Of a stretch of DNA of 64,000 bases, positions 17,371-26,431 are shown piece after piece. A model generated the notes under the pieces. That model was not told the origin of the DNA and made no database searches. It saw only the letters and a program-made list of their open reading frames with translations. The position numbers and the translations under genes are program-made. Positions within the stretch are counted from its first letter, which is position 1; each line of letters begins with the position of its first letter. Source of the stretch: Chryseobacterium sp. ZHDP1 (lineage in GTDB: Bacteria > Bacteroidota > Bacteroidia > Flavobacteriales > Weeksellaceae); contig NZ_CP075682.1 in assembly GCF_018603435.1 (NCBI RefSeq), positions 2,046,001 to 2,110,000 of the forward strand. Direction: 5' to 3'.

Positions 17371-17613
17371 ATGTCAAGAATTTGCCAAATAACAGGAAAG
17401 CGTGCAATGGTTGGTAACAACGTTTCTCACGCTAATAACAAAACGAAGCGTCGTTTTGAAATTAACTTATTAGAGAAGAAATTTTACCTTCCGGAGCAGG
17501 ATAAGCACGTAACACTGAAAGTATCAGCTCATGGATTGAGAGTGATTAACAAGATTGGAATCGAGGAAGCTATTGAAAGAGCTACTAGAAACGGATTGAT
17601 AAAAAAGAACTAA
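17371..17613 (+). CDS. rpmB: Large ribosomal subunit protein bL28
   Basis: Ribosomal protein of 80 residues; the N terminus [26 protein letters not shown] contains the bL28 signature CxxTGK...G.NVSHA.N.TKR. It begins a compact cluster with rpmG (3-base gap) and the DUF4295 gene, followed by ftsY, an order common in flavobacteria. Very high Lys/Arg content supports the call. Confidence 0.97.
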   Translation: MSRICQITGKRAMVGNNVSHANNKTKRRFEINLLEKKFYLPEQDKHVTLKVSAHGLRVINKIGIEEAIERATRNGLIKKN

Positions 17614-17616
17614 ATC

Positions 17617-17799
17617 ATGGCAAAAAAAGGAAACAGAGTTCAAGTAATCCTTGAATGTACAGAGCACAAAGAAAGCGGTATGCCAGGAATGTCAAGATAC
17701 ATTTCTACAAAAAATAAAAAGAACACTACAGAGAGATTGGAATTGAAAAAATACAATCCTGTTCTTAAGAAAGTTACAGTTCACAAAGAAATCAAGTAA
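17617..17799 (+). CDS. rpmG: Large ribosomal subunit protein bL33
   Basis: Ribosomal protein of 60 residues with the bL33 core [34 protein letters not shown] and a basic C terminus. Only one Cys remains (ECTEHK), so this is the zinc-free (C-minus) form. Gaps are 3 bases to rpmB and 20 to the next gene. Confidence 0.96.
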   Translation: MAKKGNRVQVILECTEHKESGMPGMSRYISTKNKKNTTERLELKKYNPVLKKVTVHKEIK

Positions 17800-17819
17800 T
17801 TTATAAAATATAATTTACC

Positions 17820-17969
17820 ATGGCAAAGAAAGTAGTAGCAACCCTACAAACCGGGTCTAAAAAAATGACCAAAGTGGTGAAAATGGTGAAGTCTCCAAAA
17901 TCAGGAGCTTACGTTTTCGAAGAAAAAGTAATGAATGCAGACGAAGTTGACGGTTATTTGAAAAAATAA
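17820..17969 (+). CDS. DUF4295 small basic protein
   Basis: A 49-residue basic protein (MAKKVVATLQTGSKKMTK at the start, DGYLKK at the end) of the DUF4295 family, which in Bacteroidota nearly always follows rpmB-rpmG. It is below the size threshold of usual ORF lists but has a proper ATG, a stop at 17967-17969 and a terminator just after. The context and the composition suggest a ribosome-associated protein; the role is not established. Confidence 0.9.
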   Translation: MAKKVVATLQTGSKKMTKVVKMVKSPKSGAYVFEEKVMNADEVDGYLKK

Positions 17970-17992
17970 TCTCCACTTTATTTACAATATAA

Positions 17993-18022
17993 AAAACTAC
18001 TCATATTTTGGGTAGTTTTTTT
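17993..18022 (+). terminator. Terminator after the rpmB-rpmG-DUF4295 cluster
   Basis: Stem AAAACTAC/GTAGTTTT followed by T-run. Confidence 0.8.
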
Positions 18023-18024
18023 GT

Positions 18025-18032
18025 TATCTTTG
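18025..18032 (+). promoter_or_regulatory. -7 element (TATCTTTG) for ftsY
   Basis: TAnnTTTG match that directly abuts the preceding terminator; it leaves an untranslated leader of about 115 bases before the ftsY ATG. Confidence 0.55.
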
Positions 18033-18155
18033 CTTTTAATCTAATCTGGAAGTCATAAGCCGGGTGCCGGAAGTTCATCATAAAACTTAAAAATCAGGTT
18101 TTAAACTTCAGGTCTCCCCTACTTCCCATAAACATTAAATTCCATAATTCATAAG

Positions 18156-19109
18156 ATGAGTTGGTTTAAGAATATTTTTAAAAAAGAAGAAAAAGAAACG
18201 TTAGATAAAGGATTGGAAAAATCCAGCCAGGGTTTCTTTGAAAAAATGACGAAAGCCGTAGTCGGCAAAAGCAAAGTAGATGATGAAGTTCTTGATGATC
18301 TTGAAGAAGTACTCATTGCATCCGACGTCGGCGCATCTACCACCATCAAAATTATAGAAAGAATTGAAGAACGCGTTGCAAGAGACAAATACGTTGGTGT
18401 AAACGAACTTGATAAAATCCTTCGTGAAGAAATCTCAGGTCTTCTTCTTGAAAATCCACACGCCGGAACCGGAAATATCGACACTTCCAAAAAGCCTTAC
18501 GTCATTATGGTTGTCGGTGTAAACGGCGTAGGAAAAACGACCACCATCGGAAAACTGGCACATCAGTTTACCTCAGAAGGGAAAAAGGTCGTTTTAGGAG
18601 CGGCAGATACCTTCAGAGCCGCTGCAGTAGATCAGTTGGTGATCTGGAGTCAGAGAGTCGGAGTTCCTATTGTAAAGCAGGAAATGGGATCAGATCCGGC
18701 TTCCGTTGCTTTTGATACGGTACAGAGTGCGGTTGCCCAAAATGCAGACGTGGTTATCATTGATACGGCGGGAAGACTTCACAACAAGATTAATTTAATG
18801 AATGAACTTTCTAAAATCAAGAGAGTAATGCAGAAGGTTATTCCGGATGCTCCTCATGAGATTTTACTGGTTCTTGACGGTTCTACCGGTCAGAATGCTT
18901 TTGAACAGGCAAAACAATTCACGGCAGCCACGGAAGTTAATGCTTTAGCGGTAACAAAATTAGACGGAACTGCAAAAGGAGGGGTTGTTATCGGAATTTC
19001 AGACCAGTTCCAAATTCCTGTGAAATATATTGGCGTTGGAGAGAAGATGCAGGATTTGCAGTTGTTTAATGGTACGGAGTTTGTAGATTCATTTTTCAAG
19101 AAAAGATAA
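18156..19109 (+). CDS. ftsY: Signal recognition particle receptor FtsY
   Basis: Membrane-associated GTPase that receives ribosomes bound to SRP and hands them to the SecYEG translocon. Length 317 covers the N and G domains only; the acidic A domain of E. coli FtsY is reduced to a short basic/acidic leader (FKNIFKKEEKETLDKGL). GTPase motifs: GVNGVGKTTTIGKLA (G1), DTFRAAAVDQL (insertion box), DTAGRLHNK (G3), TKLDGTAKGG (G4) and GVGEKMQDLQ at the end. It has its own promoter after the ribosomal cluster. Confidence 0.96.
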   Translation: MSWFKNIFKKEEKETLDKGLEKSSQGFFEKMTKAVVGKSKVDDEVLDDLEEVLIASDVGASTTIKIIERIEERVARDKYVGVNELDKILREEISGLLLENPHAGTGNIDTSKKPYVIMVVGVNGVGKTTTIGKLAHQFTSEGKKVVLGAADTFRAAAVDQLVIWSQRVGVPIVKQEMGSDPASVAFDTVQSAVAQNADVVIIDTAGRLHNKINLMNELSKIKRVMQKVIPDAPHEILLVLDGSTGQNAFEQAKQFTAATEVNALAVTKLDGTAKGGVVIGISDQFQIPVKYIGVGEKMQDLQLFNGTEFVDSFFKKR

Positions 19110-19172
19110 CAACTAATATTTTTTTATAAATTAGTTGTATCTATTAACACTAATTTTAAAAAAATAATTATT

Positions 19173-19442
19173 ATGTTTACATTTATTCTTTGGATTATCT
19201 TTGGACTAGTTGTAGGAGCTTTGGCTAAAATGATTATGCCTGGCAAACAAAACATGGGTTGGTTAATGACCTGTATTTTAGGAATTATAGGTGCCTTAGT
19301 AGGCGGATTTATTGCCAATGCTGTTTTTGGAGGAGGCGGAGCAAGCGACGAAAGAATGTTTCACTTCTGGCCCATTATATTTTCAGTGGGAGGCGCTTTA
19401 ATTGTTCTGTGGATCTACGGAATGCTTACCAAAAAAAGCTAA
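19173..19442 (+). CDS. GlsB/YeaQ/YmgE family small membrane protein
   Basis: An 89-residue inner-membrane protein with three membrane segments: FILWIIFGLVVGALAKMI, MTCILGIIGALVGGFIANAVF and WPIIFSVGGALIVLWIYGML. The motif LVVGALAKMIMPG and the Gly-rich segment are typical of the transglycosylase-associated (GlsB/YeaQ/YmgE) family, often induced by stress, with no proven activity. It stands alone between ftsY and the convergent sppA. Confidence 0.9.
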   Translation: MFTFILWIIFGLVVGALAKMIMPGKQNMGWLMTCILGIIGALVGGFIANAVFGGGGASDERMFHFWPIIFSVGGALIVLWIYGMLTKKS

Positions 19443-19463
19443 ACTTGATTAGGATAAAAATTA

Positions 19464-19496
19464 AAACGGCGGATTTGAAATTCAAATCCGCCGTTT
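19464..19496. terminator. Bidirectional terminator between the GlsB-like gene and sppA
   Basis: Perfect 16-bp inverted repeat, AAACGGCGGATTTGAA with its exact complement, separated by one base. It lies between convergent genes and can serve both. Confidence 0.9.
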
Positions 19497-19519
19497 CTTG
19501 TAAAATATATATAATTTAG

Positions 19520-21277
19520 TTAGTTGATTTTGATCTGGTAAGGCATTTCCATTTTCACTTCAGACTGTAGTTTTCTTTCCTCTACGATCTGTTCTAAGAG
19601 TTCATAATTTGCTTTTCCGATTTTGTTTTTCACCACTCTTGCAGAAATATCATCTTCATTAAGATCTTTAAAGATCTGCTCGAAAGGGGTCATGCTTTTA
19701 GGATAAGAAGAAACTTCGTAAGATTTTAATCCTGCTTTCTGAGCAGCAAATTTTACGGCATCATTCAATGTTCCCAATTCATCAACAAGACCGATCTGTT
19801 TGGCTCTTGTTCCGCTCCATACTCTTCCTCCTCCTACACTGTCAATCTGTTCAAAAGTCTGTTTTCTATTCTGCGTTACAAAATGCACGAATCTTTTATA
19901 AGTTCCTTCCACACTTCTTGTAATCAAACTCACCCCATAAGGCGTAACTCCGTTTAGAGAAGAATAATATTGAGAATTCGCATTGGTAGAGACAATATCT
20001 GAACGGATTCCGTTTTTATTCGCAATATCTTTGAAGTAAGGAATTACTCCGAAAACTCCGATCGATCCCGTAAGTGTATTGGGTTCAGAATAAATTTTAT
20101 CTGCCGCCATTGCTATATAATACCCTCCGGAAGCCGCATAATCTCCAAAGGAAACAATTAATGGTTTTTTCTTTTTCAACTGCTGAAGTTCAAACAAAAT
20201 TTCATCCGAAGCGTTTGCACTTCCTCCCGGAGAATTAATTCTGAAAACGACCGCTTTCACTTTATCATTATCCTGAAGTTCTTTAATGTATTTAATATAT
20301 TTCTCGGAATGGATATCATTATAATCGTCTCCTCCATTAATAGAACCTGAAGCATACAGAACTGCTACTCTGTCTCCTGATTTTTCATCATCAGAATAAG
20401 AAGCAATATATTTACCTAAAGAAATTTTATTTAACTTATCGTCTCCTGATAAATTTAACTTCGATTTAATTAATTGATCGTATTCTGTTTTCTGAATAAG
20501 CTTATCTGCCAGTTTATATTTTAAACTTAAATCAGGAATCATTCCGTAAAGACTGTCCACAACCGTTCTGAACTGTGCCGTATCTATTTTTCTTGAAACC
20601 GCCATTCTTGAAGAAGTGTTTTTCCAGATATCATTTAAAAGTGTGCTTAACTGCTCTTTATTTTCCGGAGAAATATCGTTTCTCAAAAAAGGTTCAACAG
20701 CAGATTTAAATTTTCCGTGACGGATAACTTCAATCCCGATTCCGTATTTATCGGCAAAATCTTTATAAAAAGCGACTTCCGTTGCCAGACCTTTAAGCTC
20801 GATCATTCCCGAAGGATTAAGATAATACTGATCTGCAACCGATCCTAAATAATAAGCCGCCTGAGAAACCGTATTTCCATAAGCATAAACAAATTTCCCA
20901 CTCTTTTTAAAATCCTGAATAGCATTTCTGAGATCGTCAATCTGAGTAATTCCTGCATTTAAATAATCGGCTTCAATACTTATTCCTTTAATATTATCAT
21001 CGGTTTTTGCTTTTTCGATGGCTTCAATAGCATCATAAATCAACACATTTTTTGTTTGTTCGCTAATATTAAAAAGTCCTTTCTGCTCTTCTGTAGGACT
21101 ATCTATTATATTGGTTTTTAAATTAATCGTAAGGACAGAATTTTTCTTTACCACTACGGATTTCTCACTTCCCATCGCGCTGAACACAAGCATGATGACG
21201 AAAAAGAAGAAAAACACAGCGCATAAAATGACAATTGCCACTATATTTGCCAGTACATTTTTAAAAAAACTTTTCAT
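19520..21277 (-). CDS. sppA: Signal peptide peptidase SppA, 67K type
   Basis: Inner-membrane serine protease that degrades cleaved signal peptides; 585 residues, the long two-domain type as in E. coli. A single N-terminal membrane helix (NIVAIVILCAVFFFFFVIMLV) anchors it. The N-terminal half supplies the general-base Lys in RHGKFKSAVEPF; the C-terminal half supplies the nucleophile Ser in GDYAASGGYYIAMAAD, followed by NTLTGSIGVFG. Its start codon lies only 20 bases from that of the divergent folK. Confidence 0.94.
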   Translation of the reverse strand: MKSFFKNVLANIVAIVILCAVFFFFFVIMLVFSAMGSEKSVVVKKNSVLTINLKTNIIDSPTEEQKGLFNISEQTKNVLIYDAIEAIEKAKTDDNIKGISIEADYLNAGITQIDDLRNAIQDFKKSGKFVYAYGNTVSQAAYYLGSVADQYYLNPSGMIELKGLATEVAFYKDFADKYGIGIEVIRHGKFKSAVEPFLRNDISPENKEQLSTLLNDIWKNTSSRMAVSRKIDTAQFRTVVDSLYGMIPDLSLKYKLADKLIQKTEYDQLIKSKLNLSGDDKLNKISLGKYIASYSDDEKSGDRVAVLYASGSINGGDDYNDIHSEKYIKYIKELQDNDKVKAVVFRINSPGGSANASDEILFELQQLKKKKPLIVSFGDYAASGGYYIAMAADKIYSEPNTLTGSIGVFGVIPYFKDIANKNGIRSDIVSTNANSQYYSSLNGVTPYGVSLITRSVEGTYKRFVHFVTQNRKQTFEQIDSVGGGRVWSGTRAKQIGLVDELGTLNDAVKFAAQKAGLKSYEVSSYPKSMTPFEQIFKDLNEDDISARVVKNKIGKANYELLEQIVEERKLQSEVKMEMPYQIKIN

Positions 21278-21297
21278 AAATCAATCATTTTAATAAT

Positions 21298-21717
21298 ATG
21301 TCGCAACATAAAGTCGTTTTGTTACTCGGAAGTAATCTTGGAGATCAAAAAAAAAATCTTGAAACCGCTATAAAAAAACTGCAAAATGGTGGAAATGAAA
21401 TATTAAAATTAAGTGAATTTTTAATATCCGAGCCTGTAGAATTTGCCAGTTCTAATATTTTTTGTAATATTGCACTGATAATGTTGACTCATCTTTCGCC
21501 TATTCAACTGCTTGATTTTGTTAAAAGTATTGAACAAGAAATGGGAAGAACTAACGATTCTAAAGCTTCAGGAGGATATTCTGATAGAGTAATAGACATA
21601 GATATCGTTACATATAATGAATTAAAATTTGTCTCAGAAAGATTGGAAATCCCTCACAAAAAGCATCTTTTTGAAAGAGAATTTTCCAGAACATTATTAA
21701 AGCATTTTATCAAATAA
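21298..21717 (+). CDS. folK: 2-amino-4-hydroxy-6-hydroxymethyldihydropteridine pyrophosphokinase
   Basis: Folate-pathway enzyme that transfers pyrophosphate from ATP to hydroxymethyldihydropterin. Length 139 is slightly short for HPPK. Seen: VVLLLGSNLGDQKKNLETAI at the N terminus, PVEFASSNIFCNIALIM, EQEMGRTNDSKASGGYSDRV and the metal-binding IDIDIV (usually LDLDIL). The RWGPR-like loop is altered to a Ser/Gly-rich version, but the metal-binding Asp pair is kept, so activity is still likely. It is 17 bases upstream of the first OmpA-type gene. Confidence 0.88.
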   Translation: MSQHKVVLLLGSNLGDQKKNLETAIKKLQNGGNEILKLSEFLISEPVEFASSNIFCNIALIMLTHLSPIQLLDFVKSIEQEMGRTNDSKASGGYSDRVIDIDIVTYNELKFVSERLEIPHKKHLFEREFSRTLLKHFIK

Positions 21718-21734
21718 AACATAAAACATATTGT

Positions 21735-22850
21735 ATGAAATTAGGTTTATTATTATTGGCTACGTTGCCTATCGCTGCTTACGCACAAGATAGTATAGCT
21801 GTTACTTCAAATGATAGGTATCCAAATACATTCTCTTCAGGTTCTGCCAATGTTCAACCTTTCGACACAAAAGCTAAAAGATTTAACGACTGGTCTGTAT
21901 CAGTAGGTGGAGGTGCTGCTTTTATGGTACACTCCGATCTTAAATCTATTACAGATAAAAAGATCAACTGGGGATACAACACTTATGTAAGCTTAGACAA
22001 ACAGATTAACCACGTTGTAGGAATCAGCCTTATTTATCAGAGAGGTGAAACCAATCAGAGAGGGCAGCTTGAAGGTGCTGCAGGTGTAGCTGCCGGAGTT
22101 GCAGAAGCAAAAACAAAATATAATCAGGTTGCTTTAATGGGAGATGTTAACTTTTCTAATCTCTTAAGAAGAGTAGACAATCATTCTCCATACAGATGGG
22201 CATTGCACGGTTATGCAGGTATCGGTTTAATGAACTATAATACCTCTTTGTACGATAATAATGAGTTCAGATGGAGCACTACTCCTGCCAGAATACCTTT
22301 ATTTATCAACCAAAAATTAGACATCAACTCGGTTTATTATCAGTTTGGTGCCGGTTTGAAGTATAAAGTTTCGAAACTTATCGACATTGAAGCAAGAACA
22401 ATGTATATCATCAGTGGAGACGACGAATTCGACGGTGGCGGTAACGCAGGTCCGGCAGATTATGATGTTACTTCAAAAGTTTCAAAATATAATATGCTTA
22501 ATAAAAGAAGATCAGACAATGCATGGACTGTTAACCTGGGAGTTTCTTTCAAATTAGGAAAACACAATTCTCACCTTGCATGGCACGATCCGCTTCAGGA
22601 AGCTTATTACAGAGCCTATGTTCTGGAAAATAAAAGTACAGATCTTGTAGTTTGTGAAAAAGGAGATCTTGATAACGACGGAGTATGTGACGATTGGGAC
22701 AGACAGCTTGATACTCCTGCAGGAGCAAGAGTAGACGGAGCCGGAGTTGCTTTAGACATGGATCTGGATGGCGTAATCGATTTATATGATAAGTGTGTAA
22801 CGGTTCCGGGGCCGGTTGAAAACCAAGGTTGTCCAACTACAACTAAATAA
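21735..22850 (+). CDS. OmpA-type beta-barrel with calcium-type repeats, no peptidoglycan-binding domain
   Basis: Outer-membrane protein of 371 residues. The signal peptide is KLGLLLLATLPIAAYAQ; residues about 45-280 form the N-terminal barrel (RRVDNHSPYRWALHGYAGIG in the middle). A thrombospondin-type-3-like stretch with DLDNDGVCDDWD and DLDGVIDLYDKC follows, and the protein stops at GCPTTTK. Its tandem paralogue at 22892 continues past this point into an OmpA domain, so this copy has lost, or never had, the peptidoglycan anchor. The genes lie 41 bases apart. Complete frame, so not a pseudogene. Confidence 0.9.
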   Translation: MKLGLLLLATLPIAAYAQDSIAVTSNDRYPNTFSSGSANVQPFDTKAKRFNDWSVSVGGGAAFMVHSDLKSITDKKINWGYNTYVSLDKQINHVVGISLIYQRGETNQRGQLEGAAGVAAGVAEAKTKYNQVALMGDVNFSNLLRRVDNHSPYRWALHGYAGIGLMNYNTSLYDNNEFRWSTTPARIPLFINQKLDINSVYYQFGAGLKYKVSKLIDIEARTMYIISGDDEFDGGGNAGPADYDVTSKVSKYNMLNKRRSDNAWTVNLGVSFKLGKHNSHLAWHDPLQEAYYRAYVLENKSTDLVVCEKGDLDNDGVCDDWDRQLDTPAGARVDGAGVALDMDLDGVIDLYDKCVTVPGPVENQGCPTTTK

Positions 22851-22891
22851 CTATAACTAAATCATTTAATTAACTAAATAAAAAATACACT

Positions 22892-24352
22892 ATGAAATTA
22901 AGTTTAGCAATTGTTGCATTAGCACTTACTGTTCCTACAGTTGCCTTTGCACAGGACTCAACTGCGGTAGTTTCAAACGGGCAATATCCAAATACGTTCT
23001 CATCGGGCTCTGCAAATGTTTCCCCGTTTACCAATAAATCTAAACGTTTTAACGATTGGGCAATCTCTTTCGGTGCTGGTGTACCTTTAATGCAGTCTTC
23101 AGATTTAACATCTATAAAAAACGGAAACGGTAAAAACCTTTTTGGTTATTCTGCATATGTGAGTATTGATAAAGCTATTACTCATGCTTTTGGTATTAAT
23201 TTACAATATGACAGAGGTGAAACCAGACAAGGATGGTTCAATACCAAAGATTCTGCCCCTAGTGATGCCTCTGCAACTCAGCACGTAGGTGCAAGAACGC
23301 AATATGATGCGATCTCATTATTAGGAGATATTAACTTCTCAAACCTATTCAGAAGAGTTGATAACCATTCTCCTTACAGATGGGCTTTACACGGATATGC
23401 AGGTGTGGGAACAATAGCATACAGAGCTTTCCAGAAGGATGAAAAAGGACAAAGACTGGCTGCGGAAATTAAGCCGTTCCAGCTTGGTTCAATGTTCGCT
23501 CAGGCAGGTGCCGGTGTGAAATTTAAAGTAAACAGAAGAATCGACATAGAAGGTAGATTAATGTATGTAATGACCGGAGATGATGAATTCGATGGTGGAG
23601 GCCGTAAATACGATCCGATCAACCAGCGTGAAGAACAGGTTTCTGATAACTTCTTTAATGCTACTTTAGGGGTTTCTCTAAAACTTGGAAAACACGAATC
23701 TCACTTAATGTGGCATGATCCGCTTCAGGAGATCTACTATAAACTAGATGTTTTGGCTAACAAAAACCAGGATATTGAAGTTTGTAAGAAAGGAGATCTT
23801 GATAACGACGGTGTTTGCGACGATTGGGACAGACAGCTTGATACTCCTGCAGGTGCAAGAGTGGACGGTGCAGGTGTAGCTCTTGATACTGATCTTGACG
23901 GTGTAATCGATCTTTACGATAAGTGTGTAACCGTTCCGGGACCAGTTGAAAACCAAGGCTGTCCTACAACAGCTCCTACTCCGATTGGACCTGTAACTGA
24001 TTCTACAAGAACTCTGGAAGGAATTGAATTTGATCTGAATTCAGACAGAATTTTACCTTCTAACACTCCAATTCTTAACAACGCAGTAAATTATATTAAT
24101 TCTTCCAGTGGATCTTACACAGTAGTTGGAGCAACAGATACGAGAGCTTCTGATGCATATAACCAAAAACTTTCTGAAAGAAGAGCGAACAACGTAAAAG
24201 ATTATTTAATTAAAAACGGAGTTCAATCTGGTAAATTAAATGCAGTAGGTAGAGGTGAAAAAGATCTTAAGTATCCTGAATGTAACCCTGCTACAAAATG
24301 CCCTGAATGGAAAAACAGAGCAAACAGAAGAGTTTACTTCGAAGCTAAATAA
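22892..24352 (+). CDS. OmpA family outer membrane protein
   Basis: Outer-membrane protein of 486 residues that ties the outer membrane to peptidoglycan. Order: signal peptide (LSLAIVALALTVPTVAFAQ), barrel to about residue 280, calcium-binding-type repeats (DLDNDGVCDDWD, DLDGVIDLYDKC), a Pro/Thr hinge (TAPTPIGPVTD) and a C-terminal OmpA domain with GIEFDLNSDRILPSN, the motif SERRANNVKDYLIKNGV (with the usual peptidoglycan-binding Asp and Arg) and WKNRANRRVYFEAK. The first 340 residues closely follow the paralogue just upstream. It ends with a terminator. Confidence 0.94.
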   Translation: MKLSLAIVALALTVPTVAFAQDSTAVVSNGQYPNTFSSGSANVSPFTNKSKRFNDWAISFGAGVPLMQSSDLTSIKNGNGKNLFGYSAYVSIDKAITHAFGINLQYDRGETRQGWFNTKDSAPSDASATQHVGARTQYDAISLLGDINFSNLFRRVDNHSPYRWALHGYAGVGTIAYRAFQKDEKGQRLAAEIKPFQLGSMFAQAGAGVKFKVNRRIDIEGRLMYVMTGDDEFDGGGRKYDPINQREEQVSDNFFNATLGVSLKLGKHESHLMWHDPLQEIYYKLDVLANKNQDIEVCKKGDLDNDGVCDDWDRQLDTPAGARVDGAGVALDTDLDGVIDLYDKCVTVPGPVENQGCPTTAPTPIGPVTDSTRTLEGIEFDLNSDRILPSNTPILNNAVNYINSSSGSYTVVGATDTRASDAYNQKLSERRANNVKDYLIKNGVQSGKLNAVGRGEKDLKYPECNPATKCPEWKNRANRRVYFEAK

Positions 24353-24374
24353 TTAAATTTATTATTAAATACAT

Positions 24375-24402
24375 AAAAGCCATGCATTGCGTGGCTTTTT
24401 TT
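24375..24402 (+). terminator. Terminator after the OmpA gene
   Basis: Stem AAAAGCCA/TGGCTTTT followed by T-run. Confidence 0.85.
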
Positions 24403-24430
24403 GTCGGAATACTTTTATTACTTTTATCCC

Positions 24431-26332
24431 ATGATTTCTCAGCAAGATTTTCAAGAGCTAAAATTTAAAACCCTGAAACATTTCTGGGGTTATGATGGTT
24501 TTCGGGATTCTCAGGAAGCAATTATCGATTCTGTTATCAATGAAAAAGACACTCTTGTTCTTCTGCCGACCGGAGCCGGGAAATCGCTTTGCTATCAGCT
24601 TCCTGCTTTATTAAAAGAAGGAACCTGTCTGGTTATTTCCCCTTTACTCGCCTTGATGAAAGATCAGGTAAACCAATTGAAATCAAGAGGAATTGAAGCA
24701 GAATATCTGTCTTCGGAACTGGATGAATATGATGCTGAAAATATCTATGACCGATGCAAAGAAGGACTGACAAAGTTGCTGTATGTTTCTCCTGAACGAA
24801 TTACCAATAAACAGTTTCTGCAGAATATTGAAGAAATTGAACTGTCATTCATTGCAGTAGATGAAGCGCATTGCATCTCAGAGTGGGGACAGGATTTCCG
24901 TCCGAGTTATCAGAATATCAAAGAATTCAGAAAAAACAATCCTGAAATTCCTTGTCTGGCTTTAACGGCAACCGCTACGCCAAAAGTTCTGGAGGAAATA
25001 AAATTAAAACTGGAATTAAAAAATCCGCAGGTTTTTCAGAAAAGTTTTAAAAGAGACAATATTAAAATTTTCATGGAAGAAGTTTCGGATAAATTTCAGA
25101 AAGTCTTCGATATTTTAAAATTCTCCAACGAATCGGGAATCGTTTATGTAAGAACCAGAAAAGAGGCTGAACTTCTCAGTGAATTTCTGAAAAAAAATCA
25201 GCTTAAAAATGTAGATTACTTTCACGCAGGTTTATCCACAAAAGAAAAAAATACCAAACAGGAAATATGGAACAGAAGCAGTAACCATGTTTTAATTTCC
25301 ACCAATGCTTTCGGGATGGGAATTGATAAGGATAATGTACGTTTTGTACTTCATTACTCTCCTGCTCCTTCCATTGAAAATTATTATCAGGAAATCGGTC
25401 GTTCCGGAAGAGACGGAAAAGAAAGTTTTGCATTTCTGCTTTGGAATAAGCAGGAACTTTTAAACTTTGACCAAATTTTAAAGAACCAGATTCCAAATAA
25501 AGCTGAGTTTTTAAAAATCGTTACTTACCTCTACTCTATTTTTCAGGTTGCCGAATTTGAACTTCCGGAAAAAGTTTTTCAACTGAATATCAACGGAATT
25601 TATAATTTCACGAAACTTTCGAATGCGAAGATCAGAAATGTTCTCAATTTTCTTCACAATCAGGAAATTATCTATTTTAACGAACATAAAAGTCTTTCAT
25701 CACTACAACTTTTGATGGAAGCCCATGAAATCGATCAGCTTCCTCGAAAAGATGCCTATTTTTTAGAACTGATGCTTCGTACGATTTCCGGAATTACTAC
25801 ACATAAAGTGATGTTCAGTGAACAGCAGGTAAGCGGAAAAATCGGATCAAGTGTTGAATTAATAAAAGAAAGACTAAAAGAGCTTCAGCAAAAAGGATAT
25901 GTGGAGTATATTGATGGGGCTTTAACCAGCGTAAAATTTCTAAAACCAAGAGATGAAAGATTAAACAGCTCTGTGTACTGGAAACTTTTTGAACATATTC
26001 AGAAAAATAAAATCCAAAAGTGGGAAGAAATGAAATTTTATATCGAAGATGAAAAATACTGTAAAATGAAGCTCATCCTAAACTATTTCGGTGAAAAAAA
26101 TACTAAAAACTGTGGGCAATGCTCTGTTTGTGAGCGAAATAAACAGTCAATCTTCGGGAAAAACATTTCACACCAGATTCTGAATCTGCTCGGCAAAAGA
26201 CCAGCAACGATTGAAGAACTTTCTATCCAGCTGAGCTATCATTCAAAAGAGAATATTCTGGAAAATTTAATTTTTCTTCTGGATACCGGAAAAGTAAAAA
26301 TGCTGAATTTCAGAACGTATGCTTTGGCTTAA
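24431..26332 (+). CDS. recQ: ATP-dependent DNA helicase RecQ (short form)
   Basis: 3'-5' DNA helicase of recombination and repair. I start at ATG 24431 (633 residues); the upstream TTG at 24401 is inside the preceding terminator. Motifs: FWGYDGFRDSQEAII (motif 0), LLPTGAGKSLCYQLPA (I), VDEAHCISEWGQDFRPSY (II), LTATATPKV (III) and YYQEIGRSGRDGK (VI). The zinc-binding Cys set is CKMKLILNYFG then NCGQCSVC, followed by a winged-helix region. There is no clear HRDC domain at the C terminus, as in several flavobacterial short RecQ proteins. A second, longer RecQ may exist elsewhere. Confidence 0.93.
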   Translation: MISQQDFQELKFKTLKHFWGYDGFRDSQEAIIDSVINEKDTLVLLPTGAGKSLCYQLPALLKEGTCLVISPLLALMKDQVNQLKSRGIEAEYLSSELDEYDAENIYDRCKEGLTKLLYVSPERITNKQFLQNIEEIELSFIAVDEAHCISEWGQDFRPSYQNIKEFRKNNPEIPCLALTATATPKVLEEIKLKLELKNPQVFQKSFKRDNIKIFMEEVSDKFQKVFDILKFSNESGIVYVRTRKEAELLSEFLKKNQLKNVDYFHAGLSTKEKNTKQEIWNRSSNHVLISTNAFGMGIDKDNVRFVLHYSPAPSIENYYQEIGRSGRDGKESFAFLLWNKQELLNFDQILKNQIPNKAEFLKIVTYLYSIFQVAEFELPEKVFQLNINGIYNFTKLSNAKIRNVLNFLHNQEIIYFNEHKSLSSLQLLMEAHEIDQLPRKDAYFLELMLRTISGITTHKVMFSEQQVSGKIGSSVELIKERLKELQQKGYVEYIDGALTSVKFLKPRDERLNSSVYWKLFEHIQKNKIQKWEEMKFYIEDEKYCKMKLILNYFGEKNTKNCGQCSVCERNKQSIFGKNISHQILNLLGKRPATIEELSIQLSYHSKENILENLIFLLDTGKVKMLNFRTYALA

Positions 26333-26419
26333 GATACTTCAGTAAGCTCGGCATTACATTTTTCTGATTCCAACTGCCAATTTTAAAATTCAAATCTTTC
26401 AATCCTTCTTCAAAGACCT

Positions 26420-26427
26420 TATCTTTG
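26420..26427 (+). promoter_or_regulatory. -7 element (TATCTTTG) for fmt
   Basis: TAnnTTTG match ending four bases before the fmt ATG, which suggests a leaderless transcript. Confidence 0.55.
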
Positions 26428-26431
26428 CACT

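Noticed and set aside
19464..19496. Possible regulator site because of the perfect palindrome
   Set aside because: Its place between two convergent genes and its arm length fit a bidirectional terminator better.
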